A DNA stretch of 64,000 nucleotides, from assembly GCF_023283765.1 (NCBI RefSeq), contig NZ_JAKILG010000012.1, positions 39,071 through 103,070 on the forward strand, in the 5' to 3' direction. The DNA comes from Shewanella profunda (GTDB lineage: Bacteria; Pseudomonadota; Gammaproteobacteria; Enterobacterales; Shewanellaceae). The first letter of the stretch is position 1. Each line of letters begins with the position of its first letter. This document shows, in pieces, positions 9,272 to 19,316 of this stretch. A model generated the notes under the pieces. The model was not told the origin of the DNA, made no database searches, and saw nothing but the letters and a program-made list of their open reading frames with translations. The translations under genes were made by a program, and so were the position numbers.

Positions 9272-9497
9272 CAGCCATTGCCCTAGTTAATGTGGCATTT
9301 GCAACATTAACATCCGCCGACTTCATCAGATCTGAGACTATTTGGTTGAATGAGAGCTGTGGGTGAAGCTCTGCTAACATGCCGATCTTTATCCAGAATT
9401 CGGCTTGTGAATTAATAGAACGCGACATAACGGAACTGGCTTTTCTGAGTTCCTCATGAAGTTCTTCTGAAATTTTTACTATACCCATAACTATCAT
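9264..9497 (-). CDS. ParD-like antitoxin-family protein
   Basis: A 77-residue protein matching the ParD-like family (PF11903 type): KISEELHEELRKASSVMSRSINSQAEFWIKIGMLAE is a ribbon-helix-helix-like DNA-binding segment, followed by a short helical tail. An alternative start at 9488 (MGIVKI) removes three residues; neither start has a strong Shine-Dalgarno. The classical partner would be a ParE toxin, but none is present. The partner encoded by the overlapping downstream gene is a methionine aminopeptidase. It probably autoregulates the pair (inference). Confidence 0.75.
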   Translation of the reverse strand: MIVMGIVKISEELHEELRKASSVMSRSINSQAEFWIKIGMLAELHPQLSFNQIVSDLMKSADVNVANATLTRAMADE

Positions 9498-9723
9498 TTA
9501 ATATATGAAACGTATATGTATTGTATTCTAATTGTAGTGGGTTAAGTCAATAGCTAAAATGTGGGCTTAAGTCAGAAAAGTAGTGTGGAGGTGTAAAAGC
9601 TACTGAATAAGGGATTGGTTTTAATCAACATTTATACTGGTTTGTTGAATGTACATGTTAATTTATAAGTTATTGTAAAGTATGCAAATTAATGAAGTGT
9701 ATGCTGCGTGGCGACATTATTCA

Positions 9724-9751
9724 CAGTGCTTGGATGCACCTCCAAGCACTG
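9724..9751 (-). terminator. Hairpin after ccoG
   Basis: Inverted repeat CAGTGCTTGG (9724-9733) / CCAAGCACTG (9742-9751), 18 bases beyond the ccoG stop on the minus strand. There is no clear T-run, so termination efficiency is uncertain. Confidence 0.45.
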
Positions 9752-9768
9752 CACATAGGGAAAATTAT

Positions 9769-11244
9769 TTAGGGACTAAAAAACCCAGTTTCTTGGCTAA
9801 CTTGCTGCTTTGGTTCTTTAAGATCTGTGACCGAGAATCGGATCACTTTACGCCCCGAAGGGACATTATCTTTATCGGCGAGGACGGTAACGGGATAGTC
9901 AATCTGTTCGCCCGCGGCCAAGGTAATAATAGGATCAGCAATCAAGCTAAAAGGCATTTCACTGTCGACGGCAAGCTGATATTGCTTAGTGTTCTGTGTC
10001 TTGTTGCGGATCTTCAGTTGATAGGTATTTTCAATCTTATTGTTCGAGGTTTCACGGTACAGACTTTGGCGATCGCGTATCACGTTAAGCTGAATTTCGC
10101 TGCGGCTATTTAAATCCAACCCAATAACAATCAGCATGATGATTACCGCAGCACCGTAGCCTAAGAAACGGGGTGAGCGCCAATAGGAATGGGCTGCTCC
10201 TTTTAGATCATTTTCACTCATATAACCGATAAGATTTTGTTTGTAATCGAATTTCAACATGGTTTCATTGCAAGCATCGACACAGGCTCCGCAGTTGATG
10301 CACTCATATTGCAAGCCGTTACGAATATCAATTCCGGTCGGGCACACTTCAACACACAAATTACAGTCAACGCAGTCTCCTAAAGTAGGGTCACCGAGAT
10401 TGGTTTCTTGCTTACGCTTACGTGGGCCGCGGGATTCACCCCGTTGTGCATCGTAGGTTACAGTCTTAGTATTGGCGTCGAACATCACCGCTTGGAAGCG
10501 CGAATAAGGGCAGCAATGCAGACACATTTGCTCGCGCATCCAACCAGCATTGAGATAGGTACAAATGGCGAAGAACCAGACCCAGCAAGTAACCCAGAAG
10601 CTGGCATTACCTGTGAATATATCTAAATAGAGTTCGCGGGCTGGAATAAAATAGCCAATAAAACCACAACCAGTGAGCAGGGCTGCGAGTCCCCATAGGC
10701 TGTGTTTTGCAGTTCTTTTACGGATTTTATTCGCCGTCCAAGGGGCTCTATCGAGTAATTTGCGTTTGTTGTTATTGCCTTCGATGCGGGTTTCTATCCA
10801 TACATAGATAAAGGTCCACGCGGTTTGTGGGCAAAGATAGCCGCACCATACGCGACCCCAGAAGACGGTGATAAAAAACAAACCAAAAGCCGCAGCGATA
10901 AAAATCCATGCTAATAGCGTAAAATCCTGCGGCCAGAGGGTTAATCCAAAAAAGAAAAATTGCTGCTGACTCACATCCAAAAGTATTGCTTGGCGACCAT
11001 CAATGGATATAAACGGTAGGGCGAAAAATAGCACAATTAACAGGCTATTCATCATGGTTCTTAAGCGTTGAAAATAGCCCTTTTGTTCACGAAAATGAAT
11101 TCTGCCCGAGGCTGCGACATTTTCCGCGGATGAGATAGCCTTGGTGGTCACTTTAGGGGCTGTTGAAATATCTTTAATAGGGATAAATTGCTCGGCTGAG
11201 GAACGTTTTGCGCTTGTACTCTGGTTTATATCGCTCTTTGGCAT
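9769..11244 (-). CDS. ccoG: Cytochrome c oxidase accessory protein CcoG (FixG/RdxA)
   Basis: A 491-residue inner-membrane iron-sulfur protein needed for cbb3 oxidase assembly. Work in other bacteria shows that CcoG reduces Cu(II) to Cu(I). Seen: about five membrane segments; the membrane cysteine motifs VWCGYLCPQ and CLHCCPYSRFQ; two ferredoxin-type cluster motifs, CVDCNLCVEVCP and CINCGACVDAC; and a C-terminal periplasmic Ig-like domain (about residues 375-491). It is not beside ccoNOPQ here. It has its own sigma-54 promoter at 11281-11300 and twin operators at 11361-11395, next to a sigma-54 activator gene. Confidence 0.93.
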   Translation of the reverse strand: MPKSDINQSTSAKRSSAEQFIPIKDISTAPKVTTKAISSAENVAASGRIHFREQKGYFQRLRTMMNSLLIVLFFALPFISIDGRQAILLDVSQQQFFFFGLTLWPQDFTLLAWIFIAAAFGLFFITVFWGRVWCGYLCPQTAWTFIYVWIETRIEGNNNKRKLLDRAPWTANKIRKRTAKHSLWGLAALLTGCGFIGYFIPARELYLDIFTGNASFWVTCWVWFFAICTYLNAGWMREQMCLHCCPYSRFQAVMFDANTKTVTYDAQRGESRGPRKRKQETNLGDPTLGDCVDCNLCVEVCPTGIDIRNGLQYECINCGACVDACNETMLKFDYKQNLIGYMSENDLKGAAHSYWRSPRFLGYGAAVIIMLIVIGLDLNSRSEIQLNVIRDRQSLYRETSNNKIENTYQLKIRNKTQNTKQYQLAVDSEMPFSLIADPIITLAAGEQIDYPVTVLADKDNVPSGRKVIRFSVTDLKEPKQQVSQETGFFSP

Positions 11245-11280
11245 AAGAGGGTCCTAACTGCTTTAATAAGATTTACCCCC

Positions 11281-11300
11281 TATAGCAAGCGTCAGGCCAA
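11281..11300 (-). promoter_or_regulatory. Sigma-54 promoter of ccoG
   Basis: On the minus strand the sequence is TTGGCCTGACGCTTGCTATA. The -24 GG and -12 GC are separated by exactly 10 bases, as in TGGCAC-N5-TTGC. The predicted transcript start is near 11273, about 29 bases before the ccoG ATG. Confidence 0.75.
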
Positions 11301-11360
11301 GATTTTATTGATTTAATCTATTGATATTTATGGTTAAAGTTAAATCACTCTTTTACTTGT

Positions 11361-11395
11361 GTCACGATATATCGCGTATTGGTGATATATCGTGT
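11361..11395. promoter_or_regulatory. Twin upstream activator sites for ccoG
   Basis: Two copies of the palindrome core GATATATC (11366-11373 and 11384-11391), extended as CACGATATATCGCG and its near mirror GGTGATATATCGTG, lie 18 bases apart centre to centre. They are about 70-110 bases upstream of the ccoG sigma-54 promoter, the usual place for a sigma-54 activator. The same core recurs upstream of the activator gene. Confidence 0.7.
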
Positions 11396-11413
11396 ATTTG
11401 GTTTATTAGATCA

Positions 11414-12880
11414 TTAATCCGCTTCATTGGGTTGTCGTTGGATCCCCAGCTTTTTCATCCGCGATCTTAGCGTACTGGGCGGCACTCCTAAGATATTTGC
11501 GGCACCAGAAGGCCCTGATATACGCCAATTTAAGCGTCTAAGCGTTTGTTCTATATGCCATGCTTCAGCTTCTGCTAGGGTTTGAGGCTGAAACGATAGA
11601 TGCAGCGTGCTTAAATTATCGGTTGGCATTGCATGGATTTGTAAAATATCTCCTTGGGTGAGAATTGCTTCACGCTCAAGGATGTTTTGCAGCTCGCGCA
11701 CATTTCCCGGCCAAGTGTATGCCATCAGTTTTTGTAGTCCCTTTTGGCTGACTCCGCGGATTTTTTTACCGAGTTTTCGATTCAAGTTATGGAGTATATG
11801 GTTGACCAGTTCAGGAATATCATCCAGCCTCGCTCGCAGTGGTGGTACCTGAATTGGGAATACATTCAAACGGTAATAGAGATCCATTCGAAATAATCCC
11901 TGTTCGACTCGCTTGAGTAAATCGTGGTGACTGGCAGCGACTAAGCGAATATCCACTTGGATGGTTTCGCTGCCGCCGAGGCGTTCAAAGGATTGCTCTT
12001 GGATGACTCGCAGCAGTTTTGATTGAGCTTCTAAGCTGAGCTCTGCTACTTCATCGAGAAACAGTGTGCCCTGATGGGCAAGCTCGAAGCGGCCTTTACG
12101 ACGGCTAGTTGCGCCAGTAAATGCACCTTTCTCATGACCAAAGAGTTCACTTTCCAATAAAGAGGCCGAGAAAGCAGCGCAGTTAACACTGATCATGGGC
12201 TTATCTTTACGGTGACTGAGCTGATGTAAGTTGCGGGCTACTAATTCTTTGCCTGTTCCATTTTCACCACAAATCAACACTGTACTGTCGGTGTTGGCTA
12301 CCATATGTAATTGTTGGATCATGTGGCGGATAACATTGCTATTACCGGAAATATCCACATCGCCCGTTTTATCTGCTAACTCGGCTTGCAGGTAATGGTT
12401 TTCCGAAGCCAGACGCTCGGATAAGGCTTGCACTTGGATTAAGGCTTGACGTAATGACTGCTCAGTTTGTTTTTGAATACTAATATCACGAAATATCGCG
12501 ACTACGCCGATAAGCTGATTATCTCGATATACGGGGGTTGAGCTGTAATGCACGGGAAAGCTACTACCGTCTTTACGCCAAAAAACATCGTGGGTGATCT
12601 CGCGGGTGATGCCATCCTTTAAGGTGTTGTAAATTGGGCAATCTTCTTGGGGATAATGGCTACCATCCGCATGGCTGTGATGATGACAATTATGGATATT
12701 TTTGCCAAGTAACTCCGCATTTTTCCAACCAGTCATCCGTTCGGCCGCTGGATTTATAAAAACGGCATTTCCAGTTAAATCAAAACCATAAATACCTTCA
12801 CCTACGGCATTTAGGAGCAACTGATTCTCTGGCAGAAAATGGTTATCCAATGGTTCTTTGGGGGACGAAAGCTTAGCCAT
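11414..12880 (-). CDS. PAS-domain sigma-54-dependent transcriptional activator
   Basis: A 488-residue enhancer-binding protein: N-terminal PAS domain (about 20-135), short coiled linker (about 138-172), AAA+ domain (about 178-405) with Walker A GENGTGKE (205-212), the sigma-54 contact loop GAFTGA (252-257) and Walker B LFLDE, then a C-terminal Fis-type HTH (about 440-488, [19 protein letters not shown]). It has no receiver domain, so it senses a signal directly through PAS. The PAS domain carries a His/Cys-rich motif (H63, C65, H66-68, H70, H75, C81) that could hold metal or a cofactor. The target is very likely ccoG, just downstream on the same strand, and probably also itself, since shared operators are present at both. 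Confidence 0.9.
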   Translation of the reverse strand: MAKLSSPKEPLDNHFLPENQLLLNAVGEGIYGFDLTGNAVFINPAAERMTGWKNAELLGKNIHNCHHHSHADGSHYPQEDCPIYNTLKDGITREITHDVFWRKDGSSFPVHYSSTPVYRDNQLIGVVAIFRDISIQKQTEQSLRQALIQVQALSERLASENHYLQAELADKTGDVDISGNSNVIRHMIQQLHMVANTDSTVLICGENGTGKELVARNLHQLSHRKDKPMISVNCAAFSASLLESELFGHEKGAFTGATSRRKGRFELAHQGTLFLDEVAELSLEAQSKLLRVIQEQSFERLGGSETIQVDIRLVAASHHDLLKRVEQGLFRMDLYYRLNVFPIQVPPLRARLDDIPELVNHILHNLNRKLGKKIRGVSQKGLQKLMAYTWPGNVRELQNILEREAILTQGDILQIHAMPTDNLSTLHLSFQPQTLAEAEAWHIEQTLRRLNWRISGPSGAANILGVPPSTLRSRMKKLGIQRQPNEAD

Positions 12881-12914
12881 AAGCCGATTACCTAGGTAGC
12901 GAGCAGATGGTTTG

Positions 12915-12987
12915 ATTATACACTTTATATCTTGGCGATATATCGTGACTTTAGTGTTTGCTTTACAGCGTTATTCGATATATCGCA
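12915..12987 (-). promoter_or_regulatory. Promoter and two operators of the sigma-54 activator gene
   Basis: A sigma-70 type -10 (TATAAT, 12915-12920) lies 35 bases before the start codon. GATATATC palindrome cores occur at 12937-12944, covering the -35 position, and at 12977-12984. They match the twin sites before ccoG. A site over the -35 suggests that the regulator represses its own gene (inference). Confidence 0.6.
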
Positions 12988-13066
12988 TTGAATGTGGTCT
13001 TTAGGGGGAGGCGGGCTAAGGTATTTTCCTGTAGTCGTCTTTCTTGTAGCCGTCGATGTAAAGTGA

Positions 13067-13100
13067 ACTAATCAAAAGCCTTAAAGATGTTTTGATTAGT
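13067..13100 (-). terminator. Hairpin after the membrane thioredoxin gene
   Basis: An 11-bp inverted repeat, ACTAATCAAAA (13067-13077) and TTTTGATTAGT (13090-13100). It follows the thioredoxin-like gene on the minus strand and partly overlaps the 15-bp tandem repeats. Confidence 0.4.
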
Positions 13101-13153
13101 ATTTAGGTGATTAGTATTCAGGTGATCAGTATTCAGGTGATCAGTATTTAGGA
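13094..13153. repeat. 15-bp tandem repeat, four copies, over the end of the thioredoxin gene
   Basis: Four contiguous units start at 13094, 13109, 13124 and 13139, of the form GATTAGTATTTAGGT with changes at two or three positions. The last unit contains the stop codon and the final codons of the thioredoxin-like gene. Because 15 is a multiple of three, each unit carries an in-frame stop (TACTGA or TACTAA on the minus strand). Confidence 0.9.
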
Positions 13154-13695
13154 CGACCTTGGGCCGTGGCAAGGCCATTAAGCACATCATTGATACTTAA
13201 TTTTGCTGGTAATACAATGCCTTTGGGTGAACTTGGCCCATAGATTTTATTGTAGGGCGTGCCTGGTATTCCCTCATGGCGCATATAAGATTCAATCGTA
13301 CTGTTTGATTCACTCCAATTGCCTTGCATTAAGATAATATTCTCGGCCATTAGCGCATTTACAATTTGCTCTCTGTGAGTCACATCGGCTTTATTGGTTT
13401 GGCAAATAGTGCACCAATCTGAAGTGATATCGACAAAAACCGTATAACCCTGTGCGACCAGAGGAGCAATTTTTTCCGGCGCTAAGGTATGCCATTGGAG
13501 TTTTTGGTAAGCTTGATAATCTTCACCTTTATGTACAAATCCGATAATACTGCCCAATCCTAAGGCAAAAAATCCCAAGATAAAAATCACCGATAATGGA
13601 ATGGTCTTGCCCTTTTTCCTTTGCCATAGCAGAAGCAGAATGACACCGATTAATAAACTGAGAATAATAAAACTGATCAGGGTGATTGTGCCCAT
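13141..13695 (-). CDS. Membrane-anchored thioredoxin-like protein (DsbD/ScsB C-terminal type)
   Basis: A 184-residue protein with two N-terminal membrane helices (about 4-25 and 34-57) and a thioredoxin domain. The active site is WCTIC in VDITSDWCTICQTNK, the pattern of the C-terminal domain of DsbD/ScsB, and the end (GIPGTPYNKIYGP...GIVLP) also resembles ScsB. It probably reduces or transfers disulfides on the periplasmic side. The ATG at 13695 has GGAAGAG 6 bases upstream; the start at 13734 would add 13 residues and lacks such a site. It is transcribed toward the sigma-54 activator gene. A role in copper or cytochrome assembly with ccoG is possible but not shown. Confidence 0.75.
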   Translation of the reverse strand: MGTITLISFIILSLLIGVILLLLWQRKKGKTIPLSVIFILGFFALGLGSIIGFVHKGEDYQAYQKLQWHTLAPEKIAPLVAQGYTVFVDITSDWCTICQTNKADVTHREQIVNALMAENIILMQGNWSESNSTIESYMRHEGIPGTPYNKIYGPSSPKGIVLPAKLSINDVLNGLATAQGRPKY

Positions 13696-13914
13696 GAACT
13701 CTTCCGCTTGAGGGTATTTAAGATAAATTGGCATTTATCTTAGTAGTTAGCGGCTTAAAACTACGTGAATTTATGAAATTTAATCCACTTAGATTTATGT
13801 TAGCTGATCCATGTTCCACAGCCGTGTATTAACATTAACGCCTTAGTAGGACGATGTTAGAATGTCGCTATGTTAAAACCCGTTGGGTTTATTTATTCCT
13901 TTTAGGACATATAC

Positions 13915-14529
13915 ATGAGTTTGAGTACTTGGTTTGGTTTATTGGCGATTTGTTGTTTGGGAGCTATGTCTCCGGGGCCGAGTTTAGCCATGGTGGTGCG
14001 TCATACGTTAGGGGGCGGGCGTGGTAAGGGGATTGTTTGTGCTTGGGCACATTCTATCGGGATTGGCATTTATGCCTTAGTCACTTTACTTGGTTTAGCC
14101 GTGGTACTTAAAAAAGCTCCCTTAATATTCAACGGAATTGCAATACTTGGTGCCTTATATCTGGCGTGGATGGGAGTTCAAGCATTGCGATCAAACTGTG
14201 GTGTGCAAGCTAAACTTGCCGCGGGTGAACCTACCGATACGTTAACAGCGGCTAGAGATGGTCTTGCGATTTCCCTTTTTAACCCGAAAATCATGCTATT
14301 TTTTCTTGCGCTATTCAGTCAGTTTGTCATGGTGGCAGACAGTATTACGGGACAAGCCTTGATAGTACTCACCCCTTTAATTGTCGACGGACTCTGGTAT
14401 ACCTTGATTGCTTTACTATTATCTCACTCTAGTGTGTTGCCTAAGCTCAGGGAAAAAGCGGGATTGATTGATAAATTGTCCGGTGTAGTCTTAATACTGT
14501 TAGCTATTCGAGTGATTTATACGCTCTAA
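13915..14529 (+). CDS. LysE/RhtB family amino-acid exporter
   Basis: A 204-residue inner-membrane protein with six predicted helices and the LysE/RhtB signature near the start (GAMSPGPSLAMVVRHTLGGGRGKGI). GLAISLFNPKIMLFFLALFSQF is the second conserved block. Such proteins export amino acids or homoserine lactone-like compounds; the substrate is not predictable. ATG 13915 follows AGGA by 8 bases. It is monocistronic and ends at a clear bidirectional terminator. Confidence 0.85.
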   Translation: MSLSTWFGLLAICCLGAMSPGPSLAMVVRHTLGGGRGKGIVCAWAHSIGIGIYALVTLLGLAVVLKKAPLIFNGIAILGALYLAWMGVQALRSNCGVQAKLAAGEPTDTLTAARDGLAISLFNPKIMLFFLALFSQFVMVADSITGQALIVLTPLIVDGLWYTLIALLLSHSSVLPKLREKAGLIDKLSGVVLILLAIRVIYTL

Positions 14530-14551
14530 TTTTCACTTGACGTAAATTAAC

Positions 14552-14579
14552 AAAAACGCCATCAATCGATGGCGTTTTT
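14552..14579. terminator. Bidirectional terminator
   Basis: AAAAACGCCATC (14552-14563) pairs with GATGGCGTTTTT (14568-14579) around a 4-base loop, with T-runs on both strands. It separates the convergent LysE and DUF3144 genes. Confidence 0.85.
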
Positions 14580-14605
14580 GTGATGGCTTTGAGGTAAAGG
14601 TATTA

Positions 14606-14929
14606 TCATCCCTTAAAGATTTGTACCGAATCATCAGCTTGTGCTGGCGCAGATCCTTCCTGAGTAATAGGGGGATTAGCGATATGGTCTTCTAAATTAT
14701 CACTAAGCATTTCACGATATTCAGAACTAAACCATTCTAGGGCGCTGTCTTTTTCTGCACCTAAATCAGCAGACTTTATCGCAGCTTCAAAGGCATTAAA
14801 ACGTGCAGCTGCAAAACGCAGGGCTGTGCCCACTTTACCTACATCCCCTTCTTGCTGGCTTAGCTGATTGGCTAAAGCAATAAATTGATCGGCAAGTTCA
14901 AAAATGGTGGTGTTGCTCGTTTCGGTCAT
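14606..14929 (-). CDS. DUF3144 family protein
   Basis: A 107-residue soluble acidic protein. The helical core (FELADQFIALANQLSQQEG... GTALRFAAARFNAFEA) matches the DUF3144 family, which is common in marine gammaproteobacteria and has no known function. The start at 14929 (MTETSN) has GAGTGAG upstream; the longer form from 14953 lacks a site. No catalytic motif or membrane segment is visible. It is monocistronic. Confidence 0.75.
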   Translation of the reverse strand: MTETSNTTIFELADQFIALANQLSQQEGDVGKVGTALRFAAARFNAFEAAIKSADLGAEKDSALEWFSSEYREMLSDNLEDHIANPPITQEGSAPAQADDSVQIFKG

Positions 14930-15144
14930 GGTGCTCACTCTGGAAAGTAACAAATCGATGGCCGATTCTATCCTAATTAGCGTCAGAAGGAATCGTTAAA
15001 CATCAACTATTGGGATCTAGGTCGATGGTAACTATCCCTAGGCTGGAGTCACAGTAAAGCGATAGTTTAGCGTTTTTCGTGTAAAAATAGCTGCATTGAC
15101 TTGGATTATTATGGCTGGCTTTGCTTATGTTGGATCAGCAAGAT

Positions 15145-15298
15145 TTAATTTGCTTTAAAGTCGTCCCAGTTGCTTTCATCTGGCAATTTTTTCATCCTAT
15201 CGAAGATTCAAAAAGTTAATTGATACTGCTACGGCTAAGATAGCCATAACTAAGGTAATCACGACAAGTTCAATAAAACGTATCGTTGGCTTGTCATT
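15145..15298 (-). pseudogene. Remnant resembling a type IV prepilin N-terminus, plus a 16-codon ORF
   Basis: One minus-strand frame (15298 to the stop at 15197) reads ...IRFIELVVITLVMAILAVAVSINFLNLR. This resembles the hydrophobic N-terminal helix of type IV pilins (FTLIELVVVI...FLNL), with the glutamate at the right place but no leader peptide or ATG in frame. A second frame then gives a short ORF from ATG 15195 (MKKLPDESNWDDFKAN) ending at 15147-15145. I read it as a decayed or frameshifted pilin-like gene. It could also be a small membrane peptide. The rest of the 14930-15348 gap shows nothing else. Confidence 0.35.
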
Positions 15299-15348
15299 CT
15301 ATGGCATGACTTTTAAGCTAGTCAGATTGTAATTTGAGGAAGTATATT

Positions 15349-16014
15349 GTGACTTTTACGACTTGGCAGGCCTTTATTGATAATCAACGTGCTCAGCCCT
15401 ATTACCAACAGTTAATTGCATTTGTGAATAAAGAACGGCAATCGGGTAAAGTAATTTATCCTCCTAAGGAGGATGTGTTCAATGCTTTTAAGATGACTCC
15501 CCTTGAAAATGTTCGAGTCGTACTGATTGGGCAAGATCCTTACCATGGCCCAAATCAGGCGCACGGGCTGTGTTTTTCGGTTAGGCATGGCATTAAGCCT
15601 CCGCCATCATTGGCCAATATGTATAAAGAACTTGTTAATGATATTCCTGGTTTCCACATTCCCAACCACGGCGATTTAACCTTCTGGGCTGAGCAGGGGA
15701 TTTTAATGCTCAATACGGTATTAACGGTTGAGCAAGGCCAAGCTCACTCACATGCCAATGCGGGCTGGGAGGAATTTACCTCTGAGGCATTAAAATTGTT
15801 AAACGACCAACCTAGGCCGATTATTTTTGTGCTGTGGGGGAGCCATGCAATAAAGAAAGGTAAAGTCATCACCGCGCCCCAGCATCAAGTGTTGTCAGGG
15901 CCGCATCCATCACCCTTATCCGCTTACCGTGGATTCTTTGGTTGTGGGCATTTTTCAAGGGTGAATCAATTGCTCGCAGCTCGGGGTGAAATCCCCATAC
16001 AATGGCAAGTTTAA
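15349..16014 (+). CDS. ung: Uracil-DNA glycosylase
   Basis: A 221-residue family-1 enzyme that removes uracil from DNA. It has the catalytic water-activating motif [18 protein letters not shown], the LNTVLTVE segment and the DNA-intercalating loop [10 protein letters not shown] with the catalytic His. The start is GTG at 15349, 7 bases after GAGGAA; an in-frame TTG at 15334 lies upstream of that site and is rejected. Length is normal for the family. It ends at a bidirectional terminator shared with ispB. Confidence 0.96.
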   Translation: MTFTTWQAFIDNQRAQPYYQQLIAFVNKERQSGKVIYPPKEDVFNAFKMTPLENVRVVLIGQDPYHGPNQAHGLCFSVRHGIKPPPSLANMYKELVNDIPGFHIPNHGDLTFWAEQGILMLNTVLTVEQGQAHSHANAGWEEFTSEALKLLNDQPRPIIFVLWGSHAIKKGKVITAPQHQVLSGPHPSPLSAYRGFFGCGHFSRVNQLLAARGEIPIQWQV

Positions 16015-16020
16015 TCACTA

Positions 16021-16057
16021 AATAAAAAAGGTCTTACAGTGTAAGACCTTTTTTATT
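16021..16057. terminator. Bidirectional terminator between ung and ispB
   Basis: AATAAAAAAGGTCTTAC and GTAAGACCTTTTTTATT form a strong stem with a 3-base loop and A/T runs on both sides. Confidence 0.9.
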
Positions 16058-16077
16058 TCCTAAGCTGAGCATATCAA

Positions 16078-17049
16078 TTAGTGATTACGGTCAACTGATA
16101 TTTTAGCGAGTGCTACTAGAGCCTCTTTAAAATCGCTGTCTGGTAATACATCGAGTGCTGCAATGGCTTTTTCCGATTCTTCAATCGCTTTTTGCTGAGT
16201 ATAGGCCAATGCACCACAGTGATGTAATGCCGCAACAATTTTATCAATTGCCTGCGTGCCATCACCTTGTTCAATGGCTTGACGAATAAGCTGTCGCTCT
16301 TCTTCTGTGCCATGGGCGATGGCGTAGATTAAAGGTAAAGTGGGTTTACCTTCTGCGAGATCATCACCGATATTTTTACCTAACTCTTCAGTATCTGCGG
16401 TGTAATCGAGCAAATCATCGGTTAATTGGAAAGCGGTTCCGAGGTATTTTCCATAATTCCCAAGAGCGGTTTCATGCTCAGGTGTTGCTCCAGCTAACAC
16501 GGCCGCGAGTAAGGTTGCAGCTTCAAATAATTTAGCCGTTTTACAGTATATGACACGCATGTAGCTTTCTTCTGTCGTGTCAGGATCGTTGCAATTCATT
16601 AATTGCAATACTTCACCTTCAGCCAAGACGTTGGTCGTATCCGCTAATACACGCAGAACTCTCATATTATCGAGCTCGGTCATCATCTGAAATGAGCGGG
16701 TGTAAAGGAAGTCACCTACAAGCACACTCGCACTGTTACCAAACAGGGCGTTTGCAGTCTCACGTCCACGGCGCAGTGTTGACTCATCAACAACATCATC
16801 ATGGAGTAATGAGGCGGTATGGATGAACTCAATAATAGCCGCGAGTTTGAGGTGTGCATCACCTTCGTAGCTCACCGTACGTGCAGCAAGCACTGACAGT
16901 AAAGGACGAAGACGCTTACCACCACCATTGATAATGTAGAAACCTAACTGGTTGATCAGGGCGACATCTGACTCAAGCTGTTTATATATCAGCTGATTGA
17001 CTGCTTGCATATCAGTGTCAGCCAGTTGACGAATAGCGTTTAAATCCAT
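16078..17049 (-). CDS. ispB: Octaprenyl diphosphate synthase
   Basis: A 323-residue trans-prenyltransferase that makes the side chain of ubiquinone and menaquinone by adding isopentenyl units to farnesyl diphosphate. Both Asp-rich motifs are intact: LLHDDVVDE (first) and QLTDDLLDY (second). GGGKRLRP near the start is the allylic substrate region. The ATG at 17049 (MDLNAIRQLADTDM) aligns with E. coli IspB; an upstream start at 17073 is less likely. It is divergent from rplU-rpmA, the usual order in gammaproteobacteria. Confidence 0.95.
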   Translation of the reverse strand: MDLNAIRQLADTDMQAVNQLIYKQLESDVALINQLGFYIINGGGKRLRPLLSVLAARTVSYEGDAHLKLAAIIEFIHTASLLHDDVVDESTLRRGRETANALFGNSASVLVGDFLYTRSFQMMTELDNMRVLRVLADTTNVLAEGEVLQLMNCNDPDTTEESYMRVIYCKTAKLFEAATLLAAVLAGATPEHETALGNYGKYLGTAFQLTDDLLDYTADTEELGKNIGDDLAEGKPTLPLIYAIAHGTEEERQLIRQAIEQGDGTQAIDKIVAALHHCGALAYTQQKAIEESEKAIAALDVLPDSDFKEALVALAKISVDRNH

Positions 17050-17207
17050 AATAGACTCTGGTTGTGGGGCCATTGCGTACCCGGCCTCTATTTTAGGCTC
17101 ACGTGTTATATAGAATGAATTTTACCTAAAATTCTGACATATGACAGCACTAGCACTACTAATGTGCGAGTTATTCCGGCCTTTTTTTATTCTTTCCTAA
17201 TTAGGGC

Positions 17208-17236
17208 TTGTCAGAAATGGATTCTTCGCGTAAACT
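17208..17236 (+). promoter_or_regulatory. Promoter of rplU-rpmA
   Basis: TTGTCA (17208-17213) and TAAACT (17231-17236) are separated by 17 bases, a good sigma-70 match. The leader to the rplU ATG is about 80 bases. Confidence 0.6.
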
Positions 17237-17323
17237 CCGCGCCCATTGTCAATAAAGTTTTTGTAGCGCCCTGCCTCCCCAAAGTGCGAGCCAGCGTGTT
17301 AGGAATATCGGAGTAAAATAGCT

Positions 17324-17635
17324 ATGTACGCTGTTTTTCAAAGTGGTGGTAAACAACACCGTGTAGCCGAAGGCCACACAGTTCGTTTAGAAAAATTAGA
17401 AGTTGCTACTGGTTCTACTGTTGAGTTTGATCAAGTTTTACTGATCGCTGACGGTGAAACAGTGCACGTTGGTGCTCCTTTAGTAGCTGGCGGTAAAGTC
17501 GTTGCTGAAGTAGTTAGTCATGGTCGTGGCGAGAAAGTAACTATCGTTAAGTTCCGTCGTCGTAAGCACCACGACAAGAAAATGGGCCACCGTCAGTGGT
17601 TCACTGAAGTTAAAATTACTGCTATCAACGCATAA
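17324..17635 (+). CDS. rplU: 50S ribosomal protein L21
   Basis: A 103-residue ribosomal protein of the large subunit. The start [14 protein letters not shown] and the end [16 protein letters not shown] are typical of L21 over its full length. It has GGAG upstream. rpmA follows 14 bases later in one transcript, and the pair ends at a terminator after rpmA. Confidence 0.98.
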   Translation: MYAVFQSGGKQHRVAEGHTVRLEKLEVATGSTVEFDQVLLIADGETVHVGAPLVAGGKVVAEVVSHGRGEKVTIVKFRRRKHHDKKMGHRQWFTEVKITAINA

Positions 17636-17646
17636 TAGGAGTCTAA

Positions 17647-17904
<258 letters not shown>

Positions 17905-17928
17905 TTTTCGAACCTAGCTTATACTGTT

Positions 17929-17962
17929 AAAGCCCCGCCTTTGGTGGGGCTTTCTGTTTTTT
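17929..17962 (+). terminator. Terminator of rplU-rpmA
   Basis: AAAGCCCCGCC / GGTGGGGCTTT hairpin followed by a T-rich tract, 25 bases after the rpmA stop. Confidence 0.9.
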
Positions 17963-18060
17963 ATGCTTCTATTTACGCTGTATCAATGATGAGTTTGGTA
18001 AATTTTTACCAAATTGAGGGCGTTGGCAGGTAAGATTGGGAGCAAAGTATCTCGAGTTTT

Positions 18061-19289
<1,229 letters not shown>

Positions 19290-19316
19290 TATTAATGTCT
19301 CAGTTTTGAGAGTCCC

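Noticed and set aside
9682..10113. 143-codon open frame on the plus strand
   Set aside because: It lies almost wholly opposite ccoG, whose protein is clearly real; it has no ribosome site and reads as an antisense shadow.
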